From: an uncultured Clostridia bacterium
Lineage (GTDB): Bacteria > Bacillota > Clostridia > Oscillospirales > Acutalibacteraceae
Direction of reading: 5' to 3'
Length of the DNA: 64,000 bases
Assembly: GCA_937876205.1 (NCBI GenBank)
Contig: CALEII010000045.1
Span: 14,598 to 78,597, forward strand
Shown: in pieces, positions 35,666 to 43,510 of the stretch
How positions within the stretch are numbered: position 1 is the stretch's first letter
Layout: each line of letters opens with the position of its first letter
Translations under genes and position numbers: made by a program
Notes under the pieces: model-generated
Database searches by the model: none
What the model was told of the DNA's origin: nothing
The model's input: only the letters and a program-made list of their open reading frames with translations

Positions 35666-35800
35666 ACAGCCCTTCCGGGAAGAAGGACTGTTCTTGTGAA
35701 GGATGAGTTTGGCATCCGGAGAAAACAAAATATCAAAAAACCGGATACCATTTCAGGAGAATCCAAAATATCGAAGTGCTGATTTAATTATGATTGAACA
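35666..35800 (-). ncRNA. Candidate small RNA or leader element A upstream of the RepA-like gene
   Basis: On the minus strand a hairpin ACAG-t-CCTTC/GAAGG-g-CTGT at 35691-35666 is followed by TTTTTGTTTTTTT, a good terminator. Above it are several TCTCC motifs and, near 35785, ATCATAATTA, which could be a -10 region. No minus-strand gene needs this terminator. It is paired with a similar unit at 35817-35930. Confidence 0.35.
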
Positions 35801-35816
35801 AAATAAAGATAAAAGC

Positions 35817-35930
35817 AAAACAGCCCTCTTTTTTCAAGAGAGCTGCTTCGCATAGAAATGGAGAGTTAAAAAATACCAACATATCAAGAAGAACTAAAAT
35901 AATTATGATTTCTGAATAACACAATAAAAG
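35817..35930 (-). ncRNA. Candidate small RNA or leader element B upstream of the RepA-like gene
   Basis: It has the same layout as the unit at 35666: a hairpin AGC-t-CTCTT/AAGAG-g-GCT with the same one-base mismatch, then GTTTTGCTTTT on the minus strand, an internal CTCTCC, and ATCATAATTA about 85 bases above. The stem sequence differs but the structure is kept, which suggests a functional RNA. Confidence 0.35.
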
Positions 35931-36036
35931 AAAATTTCAATTTTTTATATACAAAAAAATCTTAATCAAATATTCTCTCATAATTTTCTTGCGATTAGAT
36001 GAAAATCGCTAAAAATTACAAAGGAGATATCCTATT

Positions 36037-37131
36037 ATGCTAAAAAATGAAGAAAAAAACATTTTAAAGAAATCAAAATTTATTGCACCATGCGCAGAAG
36101 GTGCCGAAGAGGAAGATGATGAGTTTATTTGGTATCCGTATATTCCACGTAATGAATTCACAGTTTTAATGGCAGATGGTGGAACGGGAAAAACGACATT
36201 CTGCTGCGGAATAGCAACCGCAATCACTAAAGGTATTGCATTCCCAGGCTGTGATATTGATGAGAATCCGACTCAAGGAAAAGTTTTGTTTATAACTGGT
36301 GAAGACACAATCGGTAGGCTAAGGAAAAAATTAAGAATATGTGGTGCTGATTTAAGTCAAATTAACATTCTTGACTGTTATGCTTCGGAAGGACTTAGTT
36401 TATCAGACGAAAACGAATTACAGTTGCTTATTGAACAATATTCACCGGAACTTGTAATTATCGACCCTTGGCAAAGCTTTTTAGGAGGGGCAGTTAATAT
36501 AAACCGTATTGATTTGGTCAGACCTATGTTTAAAAAAGTTTCAAAAGTTGCTAAGAATTGCAATTGTGGTATCATTTTTGTTTCTCACGTCAATAAAAAA
36601 GCTCAAGCTGAAAATGCCAACAACGCAGCTACAGGCTCAGCAGACCTTATCAATGCCGCAAGGTCTGCAATAAGAATTATTTTCAGCGATGAACCCGGTG
36701 AAGAAGATATTCGTATAGCTGTACATACAAAAAGCAATGATGCTCCATTAGGTAAATCGCTAAAGTATAGAATCACAAAACAAAAAGGTCTGGAATGGAT
36801 TGGGTTTTCCGACATAAATCGCAGTACACTCGAAAATGCTGCCCGATTCAGAAAGACCCCCGGTGAAATAATTCAAAAGAGTGATACTTTTAACAGCGCA
36901 TTATTTGATGCTATACAAGAAAAAGCTGTTTTAAATAAGCATATCAATATAAGTTACGACCAGTTTAAAGAGGAGTTTGGTGCTTATATTTTTGAAACGG
37001 CTCAGCCAAAAAAGGAAATTGACAACTTATCTGATAAGCTGAATGGTGTCGGTATAAAAGTTACCACCGGAAAAACTGTAAATGTCAATAAAAAAACTCG
37101 CAACGGCTTTGAAATCTATAAATATCTATAA
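36037..37131 (+). CDS. RepA-like AAA/RecA-fold ATPase
   Basis: 364 residues, with AAAGGAG ten bases before the ATG. LMADGGTGKTTFCCG (about 44-58) is Walker A and ELVIIDPWQSF (about 137-147) Walker B. HVNKKA and ATGSADLINAARSAIRI match the sensor and oligomer regions of RepA/RegA-type helicase loaders seen in plasmids and integrated elements. The C-terminal 110 residues look like a winged-helix DNA-binding domain. It probably helps replicate the excised element. It is the only plus-strand gene in the left half of the element. Confidence 0.8.
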   Translation: MLKNEEKNILKKSKFIAPCAEGAEEEDDEFIWYPYIPRNEFTVLMADGGTGKTTFCCGIATAITKGIAFPGCDIDENPTQGKVLFITGEDTIGRLRKKLRICGADLSQINILDCYASEGLSLSDENELQLLIEQYSPELVIIDPWQSFLGGAVNINRIDLVRPMFKKVSKVAKNCNCGIIFVSHVNKKAQAENANNAATGSADLINAARSAIRIIFSDEPGEEDIRIAVHTKSNDAPLGKSLKYRITKQKGLEWIGFSDINRSTLENAARFRKTPGEIIQKSDTFNSALFDAIQEKAVLNKHINISYDQFKEEFGAYIFETAQPKKEIDNLSDKLNGVGIKVTTGKTVNVNKKTRNGFEIYKYL

Positions 37132-37446
37132 TTTTTATATAGATATATTTTTATAGATATTATAGATAAATATATAAAATCTATAATATCCATATTATCT
37201 ATAAGCTTTATAACCAACAAAAAACATAGATTTCTGTTTGTATAGCAAAAAACAGTCGCCGAACCTCGGCGACCAATATAAGCAACAGCAAAAGCTGTTG
37301 CTGATTGCTGTACAACAGAAGTATGTATGTTTTGTGATGTACATACATTGGCTTAAAAATCTATAATATCTATGCAATTTACGGTCAGCAAAATCATAGA
37401 TTACATTCAAAAGCAAAAGACGACATCGTATTGATGTCGTCTTTTT
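37132..37446. other. Structured gene-free region after the RepA-like gene, with a terminator
   Basis: No gene in about 318 bp. It holds an AT-rich block of repeated TATAGATA-like words. AAAATCTATAATATC occurs twice (37176-37190 and 37356-37370). There is an eight-pair hairpin (37255-37273), a perfect nine-pair hairpin (37281-37302), and a strong 12-pair terminator (37416-37445) usable on both strands. The density of repeats and stems beside a replication-type ATPase would suit an origin, but this is speculation. Confidence 0.5.
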
Positions 37447-37449
37447 CAA

Positions 37450-37713
37450 TTAAAGCGTCCTCATACTCGGAAATGCCTGCATGAACAGGTCCAAAGCCGA
37501 AGAGTATGTTTCTACTTCGCTTTTCATAAGTTCAAATGATTCATCGCCAAGAAAGAATTTCAGTTCTTTTACATCATCATATTCAATGCCATCGAAGTAT
37601 AATGTTGTAGCAACTGCACAGCCAAAATCAGTTATATCTGAAATTTCAATTGTTCTCTTGAATGTACCAACCGAAGTCTTTATTTCATTGGTATCGATAA
37701 GTTTTGCATCCAT
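37450..37713 (-). CDS. Hypothetical protein, 87 residues
   Basis: Starts at ATG 37713, seven bases after AAGGAGG. It is small and acidic, with alternating beta-like segments (FKRTIEISDI, TTLYFDGIEYDD) and a helical end. I do not recognise it. Last of a three-gene group (38253 to 37450) with good ribosome binding sites and short gaps, probably accessory genes of the element. Confidence 0.65.
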   Translation of the reverse strand: MDAKLIDTNEIKTSVGTFKRTIEISDITDFGCAVATTLYFDGIEYDDVKELKFFLGDESFELMKSEVETYSSALDLFMQAFPSMRTL

Positions 37714-37727
37714 TTATGTTGTCCTCC

Positions 37728-38018
37728 TTAAACAAACATCAAATCATCAGGGTCATCGAATGCATCAAAAATTATTCTTGCACCGATTCGGAAGCCTCTT
37801 ATGAATGCAGCTGATTCATTAAGTGCAAATGCAAATCCATAGTCTTTAACATACTCATCAAAAAGCTTTTTATCGTCACCAGAAAGTCTTTGAGTCAGCA
37901 TTTCTTCACGGACAGTGACTCTATCCCAGACTTTCTTGAAGTTCTTATCCTTGCTGATTGAATCATTGCAGGGTGCAATATTTCCGTGAAACAATTCCTC
38001 GATAAAATTATTCCGCAT
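37728..38018 (-). CDS. DUF6809-like protein
   Basis: 96 residues from ATG 38018, nine bases after AGGAGG; the longer upstream frame lacks a site. MRNNFIEELFHGNIAPCNDSI at the start and AAFIRGFRIGARIIFDAF at the end match the layout of a small family common on clostridial mobile elements (DUF6809), whose function is unknown. It overlaps the preceding gene by 11 bp, so it is translationally coupled. Confidence 0.7.
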   Translation of the reverse strand: MRNNFIEELFHGNIAPCNDSISKDKNFKKVWDRVTVREEMLTQRLSGDDKKLFDEYVKDYGFAFALNESAAFIRGFRIGARIIFDAFDDPDDLMFV

Positions 38019-38253
38019 CGCAATCACCCTCCTGAAAGTAAGCGTCCTTTGTTTCGAACTTATCGATTTCTTGAAAAAGCTCAGCCAGATTTTCAAGACC
38101 CATTGGATAAGACTGGTGGATATATCTGTACTGCCCTGTCCGTCCGTCGTGAAATCTGATATATGCTATCTGATTCTCAAAGATAATTGAATAGAATGAA
38201 CCCCATTCATCTTTCTCTGTTGAAAGTTTTATTCGCCTTATCGTTTTGTCCAT
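38008..38253 (-). CDS. Hypothetical protein, 81 residues
   Basis: ATG 38253 follows AAAGGAG by ten bases. The sequence is mixed alpha/beta with many aromatics (GQYRYIHQSYPMGLENLAEL) and an acidic tail. It has no recognised domain. First of a small operon with the DUF6809-like gene and an 87-residue gene. Confidence 0.6.
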   Translation of the reverse strand: MDKTIRRIKLSTEKDEWGSFYSIIFENQIAYIRFHDGRTGQYRYIHQSYPMGLENLAELFQEIDKFETKDAYFQEGDCDAE

Positions 38254-38286
38254 TGTTTGTAAACTCCTTTAATAAAAAATTAAAGC

Positions 38287-38310
38287 GAAGTTCTGTTTCT
38301 CCAGAACTTC
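38287..38310 (-). terminator. Terminator after the first Fic gene
   Basis: GAAGTTCTG and CAGAACTTC form a nine-pair stem, with GCTTTAATTTTTT following on the minus strand. Confidence 0.7.
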
Positions 38311-38360
38311 ACTTTTTCATGTTAATTATGCACTTTTAAATAAGGAATAAAAAGTTTTTT

Positions 38361-39347
38361 TCAGGACTGCTCAACAGATGAATATCCCCATGATTTGCCG
38401 ACTCTTATTTTTTGAAGATAACCGTCATTAACCAACTTTGTCAGGATTCTGTTTGCTGTAGCAGAAGATACCTGAAACACCTGTCGGACATCAGCATTTG
38501 TAATGTATTTGTTTTTCTGCAGATATTGTTCAATTTTGAACAAACGTAATTCGTTGGTTGACATATCCTGAGTTATATCGGTTGTTTCAATAGCATCAAC
38601 AAGAGCATCTTTTATTGCAGAGAGCATAAACTCAATAAATACAGTAGATTCTCCTTCAGCATTTGATTTGTTTATCGCTCTGTAATACTCATCCTGTCTG
38701 TCGTGAATAATCGACTCAACAGGCAGCCATGCAAAAAATGGTTTCCAGTTGCTCAGCAGTAAAGTGTGCCACAATCTTCCGATTCTTCCGTTTCCGTCAG
38801 CGAAAGGATGTATCAATTCAAATTCATAATGAAATACACAGCTTTTGATAAGTATATGAATATTACTGTTCTGAACCCAGTCAAAAAGTTCATATACAAG
38901 ATTCGGAACATAAGCAGGCAGAGTGCCGAAATGCAGAACATTACCATGTTTATCTACAACACCAACAGGTCCTGAACGGAAACAGCCTGATTCCTCGACC
39001 AAATCTTTTGTCATAACTGCATGAGCTTTCAGCAAATCATCAACTGAATACGGGTTCAGACTATCAAGCATCTCATAAATTTCATATGCATTTTTTACCT
39101 CTGCAATATCTTTAGGAGGTGCAATTACGTGTTTTCCGTTAATAACTGCCGTTACTTGCTCCAAACTTAAAGTATTCTGTTCAATAGCAAGTGATGAATA
39201 TATTGTGCGGATGCGGTTTGTTCGTCTTAATGTCGGATTTGCAGATAATCCGTGTGTTACAGTAACTTGTCCTACAAGTTCTGCAATTTCTGCAATCGCA
39301 TCCAGAATGTCATCTGTAATTTCAAAAGGCGGTTTTTTGTTGTACAT
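38361..39347 (-). CDS. Fic family protein with C-terminal winged helix
   Basis: 328 residues from ATG 39347, six bases after AGGTG. The catalytic loop HPFADGNGRIGR (His about 180) is a complete Fic motif, expected to transfer AMP or another nucleotide phosphate to a hydroxyl on a target protein. An inhibitory-helix-like SLAIEQN lies near 53-59, N-terminal to the core as in class II Fic proteins, with Gln where Gly or Asn is usual. The last 70 residues form a winged helix (TNADVRQVFQVSSATANRILTKL), so it may repress its own promoter through the inverted repeat upstream. A separate transcription unit in the element. Confidence 0.9.
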   Translation of the reverse strand: MYNKKPPFEITDDILDAIAEIAELVGQVTVTHGLSANPTLRRTNRIRTIYSSLAIEQNTLSLEQVTAVINGKHVIAPPKDIAEVKNAYEIYEMLDSLNPYSVDDLLKAHAVMTKDLVEESGCFRSGPVGVVDKHGNVLHFGTLPAYVPNLVYELFDWVQNSNIHILIKSCVFHYEFELIHPFADGNGRIGRLWHTLLLSNWKPFFAWLPVESIIHDRQDEYYRAINKSNAEGESTVFIEFMLSAIKDALVDAIETTDITQDMSTNELRLFKIEQYLQKNKYITNADVRQVFQVSSATANRILTKLVNDGYLQKIRVGKSWGYSSVEQS

Positions 39348-39375
39348 AGTTTTCACCTCAGATGTATTATATCAC

Positions 39376-39412
39376 TTCATCACTCATATATCAATAGAAA
39401 ATGAGTGATGAA
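39376..39412. promoter_or_regulatory. Inverted-repeat operator upstream of the first Fic gene
   Basis: TTCATCACTCAT (39376-39387) and ATGAGTGATGAA (39401-39412) are perfect 12-bp inverted repeats 13 bp apart, within 65 bp of the start codon. The rest of the gap to 39684 is AT-rich and holds nothing I can name. Confidence 0.7.
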
Positions 39413-39684
39413 TGAGCGATGAAAACAAAATTTATCAAAAAAAGAGGTCCTGTATAACAGAACCACACAAAAACATATATATATGATATTTATAATTATT
39501 TTATAATTAAAGAAGCATCCTCATAAAGTACATCGAATAAAGCCAGAGGAAAAGAATTCGTTTATATTATCCTAACATGTTGACATATACACTGATGACC
39601 GATGCACCTTATGAGAATTCATTCTCTTCCACCCTGACATGATAATTATGACAGATTATAACAGAATATATAACATTCAGATTT

Positions 39685-40653
39685 TTACATCCATAAGTAA
39701 TGGTCCGCAACGACGGAAGCGCGATTATGTCCTAAGGCTTGTGATGCTTTTAAGAGTGCATATCTATCGTAACAGATGTTTTTCTTGTCATTTTTGCAAC
39801 AATATGCTGTTCTTACATCAACAAAACCTTTTTTCAGATTACCGTCTGCATCATAAAATGCTTGTACCTCTGATTTGTCGATATATGTCGTAACCAGTTT
39901 ATTGTGGTATAAAATCATCCGCTCATTTTTATACTCTTGCCGGGGTCGGGCATGCTTTTCATACACAGATTTCGCATATTCTGCCCTCAAGGAGTGAATA
40001 TCTATATCCGGTATATGTTCAAACACCTTTCGTTCACCGGCTTTTTTCATCACAGAAATCACAAAGGAGATATCCTCATCACTGCCGATAATCTCTGATA
40101 CTCTGTTTCTTCCGCCCTTTCCTCGAACAGCGATATAATATTTACCGTTTTCCTCTATTAATGCATTACCTTTAAGAGCTGTAACCTCTCTTCTTCGCAG
40201 ACCTGTACACTTACAAAACTTGATAAAATCATCATTTTTACCATCACGATATCTACTATCCCGCTTCGTTGTATGACGGCTTCTTTTTATATTCTCCCGC
40301 CTTCTGGAAGGAGTTGATATGAAATCTTTCGTAGTACAATGAAACAACTTTGCCAGTGCAGATGCCTGAAGCTTAATTGTATATGCTGAAAGATTCTTGT
40401 TAATACTTATCTGCAAATACTCATTTACATATTGCTTGCAGTCAGTCAGATTCTTTGCTTTGTGTTGATTTTTACAGTACACAGCAAAAGCTATACACTG
40501 TTGTTGATATGCTTTCAATGTCCCGTATGAATATATTTTATCAGTCGTTTCTCCGGATATTTTATCAGCATGCTTGCTCTGACCTATTGCCAGCATGCTT
40601 CGCAGTTCTTCATCCACCTGCTGTTTCAGGCTTTTCTTATTCTTATGCCCCAT
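39685..40653 (-). CDS. Tyrosine recombinase (second recombinase of the element)
   Basis: 322 residues. An N-terminal core-binding domain (about 40-125) is followed by a catalytic domain with TGLRRREVTALKG (Arg153), HSLRAEYA (His220, Arg223) and LGHNRASVVADHYLW (His309, nucleophile Tyr319), so the full active set is present. It lacks an arm-binding domain and ends right after the tyrosine. Such stand-alone recombinases occur on clostridial plasmids and elements and may resolve dimers or act on another site. AAGGGG precedes the ATG by eight bases. Confidence 0.85.
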   Translation of the reverse strand: MGHKNKKSLKQQVDEELRSMLAIGQSKHADKISGETTDKIYSYGTLKAYQQQCIAFAVYCKNQHKAKNLTDCKQYVNEYLQISINKNLSAYTIKLQASALAKLFHCTTKDFISTPSRRRENIKRSRHTTKRDSRYRDGKNDDFIKFCKCTGLRRREVTALKGNALIEENGKYYIAVRGKGGRNRVSEIIGSDEDISFVISVMKKAGERKVFEHIPDIDIHSLRAEYAKSVYEKHARPRQEYKNERMILYHNKLVTTYIDKSEVQAFYDADGNLKKGFVDVRTAYCCKNDKKNICYDRYALLKASQALGHNRASVVADHYLWM

Positions 40654-40836
40654 ACTATCAACCCCTTACTATATAGAATAATATGTTAAGTAAAATCACC
40701 CACATTTTTTATGCTGAGGTTATGGTTCCTCTTACTTCTGACCTTGTTTTGTTTAGCTTTCTCCTTTCTTGTGCTGCTACCACATCATCTATATATCAAC
40801 ATAATTATGCATATTCGCCTTCTCAAGCAAAGAAAA

Positions 40837-40858
40837 AATCCCGACATCAGTCGGGATT
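40837..40858 (-). terminator. Terminator downstream of the 138-residue gene
   Basis: AATCCCGAC and GTCGGGATT flank ATCA; the minus strand continues with TTTTTTC. The rest of the 290-bp gap 40654-40942 shows no credible gene. Confidence 0.8.
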
Positions 40859-40942
40859 CCGTATACAGTTTCGGACATCGCCGTTTATACGGAGGAAAAT
40901 CCTCTCGTATAACCGTCGATTATGTCACTATTTCACATCTGC

Positions 40943-41359
40943 TTATGCCGACTTTTTTAAGGTTCTGCATTCTTTCCATAATCTGAAAAATGCATAAGAT
41001 GTAGCTTGTGCTACTCTTTCTTCTCCTTTTCCGTTAAAAATATGTCCGTGACCTTCGGCAATCATATTATTATTTGAATCATACATTCGGGCGATAACGA
41101 CATTGTTTTCAATTATACAATTCATGTAAAATCTATTTTTGCTCAAATTGATTAACATATTTTCTGAAAATTTCACATCTGATGGATTTTCACTATCATT
41201 AAAAAGGATGGTGTAATAATACTCATCTGTCTCAGGTGAATATTCTTTGTTTACAACAACCCCCTTCTTATCACAACAGCTGTAGATTTCTTTATCTTTT
41301 GTTATAAATGACATCTTATTGTAAGAAACAATTTTAACTTTATTTGTAATTTTTATCAT
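40943..41359 (-). CDS. Hypothetical protein, 138 residues
   Basis: From ATG 41359, eight bases after AAAGGAG. The sequence is beta-rich with a C-terminal region MIAEGHGHIFNGKGEERVAQATSYA, in which two His and two Gly could form a loop or site. I do not recognise it. It follows the MobC-like gene after 14 bp, so it belongs to the integrase module. Confidence 0.65.
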   Translation of the reverse strand: MIKITNKVKIVSYNKMSFITKDKEIYSCCDKKGVVVNKEYSPETDEYYYTILFNDSENPSDVKFSENMLINLSKNRFYMNCIIENNVVIARMYDSNNNMIAEGHGHIFNGKGEERVAQATSYAFFRLWKECRTLKKSA

Positions 41360-41373
41360 TTTCAAAACTCCTT

Positions 41374-41703
41374 TTACATTTTTTTATTTGATGCACCCAG
41401 TGCATTTACTATTTTCATAATATACATAATGTTTTCAAGAACATCGTTTTCTTGCTCTACTTTTTCAAGTCTTTTCAGCTCATTTGTGAGTTCAACAAGG
41501 TATTGTTCAAGATATTTCTGAACCCTTATATTCGGATGTACTGTTATTTCCTTGTTCATCAATCTTCTCATAATAAACTCTTGCTTCTGAAGTCCTGATG
41601 TTCTGACTTCCATATCAAGCTGGTATGCTTCTTCCGGGGACAGGTTAAAGGTGACTTGTTTGCACCTCCACCTGTCTTTCCTGTCTCTTTTCTTCTCGGA
41701 CAA
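41374..41703 (-). CDS. MobC-like mobilization protein
   Basis: 109 residues. KDRWRCKQVTFNLSPEEAYQL followed by SGLQKQEFIMRRLMNKEITV is the ribbon-helix-helix-like start seen in MobC-type relaxosome accessory proteins of clostridial elements, and a coiled-coil tail follows. Such proteins bind the transfer origin and assist a relaxase in trans. No relaxase gene is present here. It abuts the integrase gene directly (the ATG is the base before the stop region), so the two are co-expressed. Confidence 0.65.
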   Translation of the reverse strand: MSEKKRDRKDRWRCKQVTFNLSPEEAYQLDMEVRTSGLQKQEFIMRRLMNKEITVHPNIRVQKYLEQYLVELTNELKRLEKVEQENDVLENIMYIMKIVNALGASNKKM

Positions 41704-42828
41704 TTAATCACCTCCTGTCATTTTTTCATTAAGAGCATTTGCAATTTTTCTATCTGTACCTTCGTATCGATGTGTATAATGTGCTGTCATGCTTGTTTTT
41801 GAATGTCCTGCTCGATAAGCAATATCAACTGAACTGTAACCAAGATTTGCAATCATAGAAATGTTTGAGTGCCTCAGCCCGTGAACAGTGATTTTTTTGA
41901 GATTCGCAGCCTCGGTTCCTTTTTTCAATCTTATATACAACGAATTTTTTGTTACCGGAAAAATTCTTGCATTTTCATCCATGTCATAGAAACCGTCAAA
42001 ATATTCTTTTAACTCATGAGCCAACTCATCAGGGATACGGATTGTTCGAATACTGCTGCGTGTTTTTGGTGTTGTAATAACATCTTCACCATTTATTCGC
42101 TGATAACTTTTATTGACTCTGATTGTGTTGTTTGTAAAATCAATATCCGCCGGAGTAAGAGCCATCATCTCACCTCTTCGCAACCCGCCCCAGAACAAAA
42201 CCTGAAATGCATAATAATATACAGGGACATCTTCAACCGTTTTTAAGAATTGTTTATACTCTTCAGGAGTCCAGATTGTCTTTTCTGCACTTATCTTCTT
42301 ACCGATTTTCTTTGTATTTCCATACGGATTAAATGGCAAATCATGATATTCTACGGCATAGTTTAAAATGGCAGTGAGCTGTGCTTCAATACTATACATA
42401 TATGTTAACGACAACTCTTTTTTAGCATCTTTTATCATTTTGTTTCGCCAAATTCTGATATCATTAGGTTTGATATCATATACAACTTTATCAGCCATAT
42501 ATGGAAGAATCTTGGTATTAATAATATTCTTCTTTGTCAGATATGTACTTTCTTTATATTCAGGGTTCGTATGAAAATCGTCAAGATATTCTTCAATAAG
42601 TTCGCCCATAGTCATCATTTCATTAGGAGTTCTGATTGCTTCTTTTTCTCTGATTATTGCTGGCAATTCATTGTTAACCCACTTATTGGCATCACTCTTC
42701 AGTTTAAATCCTCTTTTGCTGGTTCTGTGTTTCTTGCCATCGGGACTTATGTAAGTGTAACTTACTCGATATGTGCTGTTTTTATTGTTTTTATCTTCTT
42801 TATATACTGATGCTTTATAGTTACTCAT
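41704..42828 (-). CDS. int: Tn916-type tyrosine integrase
   Basis: 374 residues with all three domains: arm-DNA-binding (about 1-60, with SYTYISPDGKKHRTSKRGF), core-binding (about 75-165) and catalytic. Active residues are Arg217 (GGLRRGEMMAL), His317 and Arg320 (HGLRHS), His342 (AGHSKTSM) and the nucleophile Tyr351 (HYTHRY). It is the best candidate for integrating the element at guaA and, with the small upstream protein, for excising it. AGGAGG precedes the ATG. The arm-type repeats near both ends would be its N-domain sites. Confidence 0.92.
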   Translation of the reverse strand: MSNYKASVYKEDKNNKNSTYRVSYTYISPDGKKHRTSKRGFKLKSDANKWVNNELPAIIREKEAIRTPNEMMTMGELIEEYLDDFHTNPEYKESTYLTKKNIINTKILPYMADKVVYDIKPNDIRIWRNKMIKDAKKELSLTYMYSIEAQLTAILNYAVEYHDLPFNPYGNTKKIGKKISAEKTIWTPEEYKQFLKTVEDVPVYYYAFQVLFWGGLRRGEMMALTPADIDFTNNTIRVNKSYQRINGEDVITTPKTRSSIRTIRIPDELAHELKEYFDGFYDMDENARIFPVTKNSLYIRLKKGTEAANLKKITVHGLRHSNISMIANLGYSSVDIAYRAGHSKTSMTAHYTHRYEGTDRKIANALNEKMTGGD

Positions 42829-42843
42829 TTTTCTTTCCTCCTT

Positions 42844-43029
42844 TTATGCTTCCTTAAAAAACTTTGTCATGAAGTAACTTCTCTGAACCTGGCCCTTAAG
42901 GGTTAAATAACCCTGCTCTCTGAGTTCCTCATTCAATTTTGCGATGATTTTGTATGCATATGAGGTTGAACGATTGAGATATTCGGCGACTTCTTTTGCG
43001 ACCATAAATTCTGTTGTTGAATTTTTCAT
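42844..43029 (-). CDS. Excisionase-like small DNA-binding protein
   Basis: 61 residues from ATG 43029. FMVAKEVAEYLNRSTSYAYKII is a winged-helix/MerR-like helix-turn-helix, as in excisionases of Tn916-like elements, followed by a strand pair (GYLTLKGQVQRSYFMTKFF). It lies 15 bp upstream of int and is co-transcribed with it, the classical xis-int order. It would direct the integrase toward excision by bending the end regions. Confidence 0.7.
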   Translation of the reverse strand: MKNSTTEFMVAKEVAEYLNRSTSYAYKIIAKLNEELREQGYLTLKGQVQRSYFMTKFFKEA

Positions 43030-43510
43030 AATTTTGAATCCTTTCATTTAATATTATTTTTTATATAATTAAGAAAAGAGAAAAAAGGTGCACTCAAATA
43101 AGCCATCACGATGCGATAGTTTTTGATTCAAGATGCATTCAAAGGGAAAGTATCAAAACTCACTCTTTCATAAATACTTCAAAAAATCAATAACTACATT
43201 GAGCTCTCACGTTTTTTCTCTTCAAACATTTCTTATTCACTTTTCTATTACAATCATTGAATCCCTTATATATAATGTAATTGTATAGCTCCCGCTAACA
43301 ATAAAGATTACATTATGTTCAATTTTGAAGGGCTCTATTCGATTGTGTCATTATTATAACACGGCGTTTCTTGTTTGTCAATATCTTTTTTAGACTTTCT
43401 TTATAAATTTTTCACTTTTTTCGCAACTTTTAGAGTTTCACACTTTTTTATTGACTTTTTGCACTATTCATGGTAATATGATGATACCATTAAATATAGG
43501 AAGGTTTTTT
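43030..43510. promoter_or_regulatory. Divergent control region between xis-int and the recombinase-like gene
   Basis: No gene in 480 bp. For the rightward gene TTGACT (43451-43456), 17 bp, TAATAT (43474-43479) form a promoter. ATGGTA...TACCAT (43470-43490) overlaps the -10 as a likely operator. A second inverted repeat ATAATGTAAT/ATTACATTAT lies at 43272-43316. The promoter for the leftward xis-int unit is not clear. Confidence 0.6.

Noticed and set aside
40683..40997. Plus-strand open frame of 104 codons
   Set aside because: It overlaps a minus-strand terminator and the end of a better-supported minus-strand gene, and lacks a ribosome binding site.
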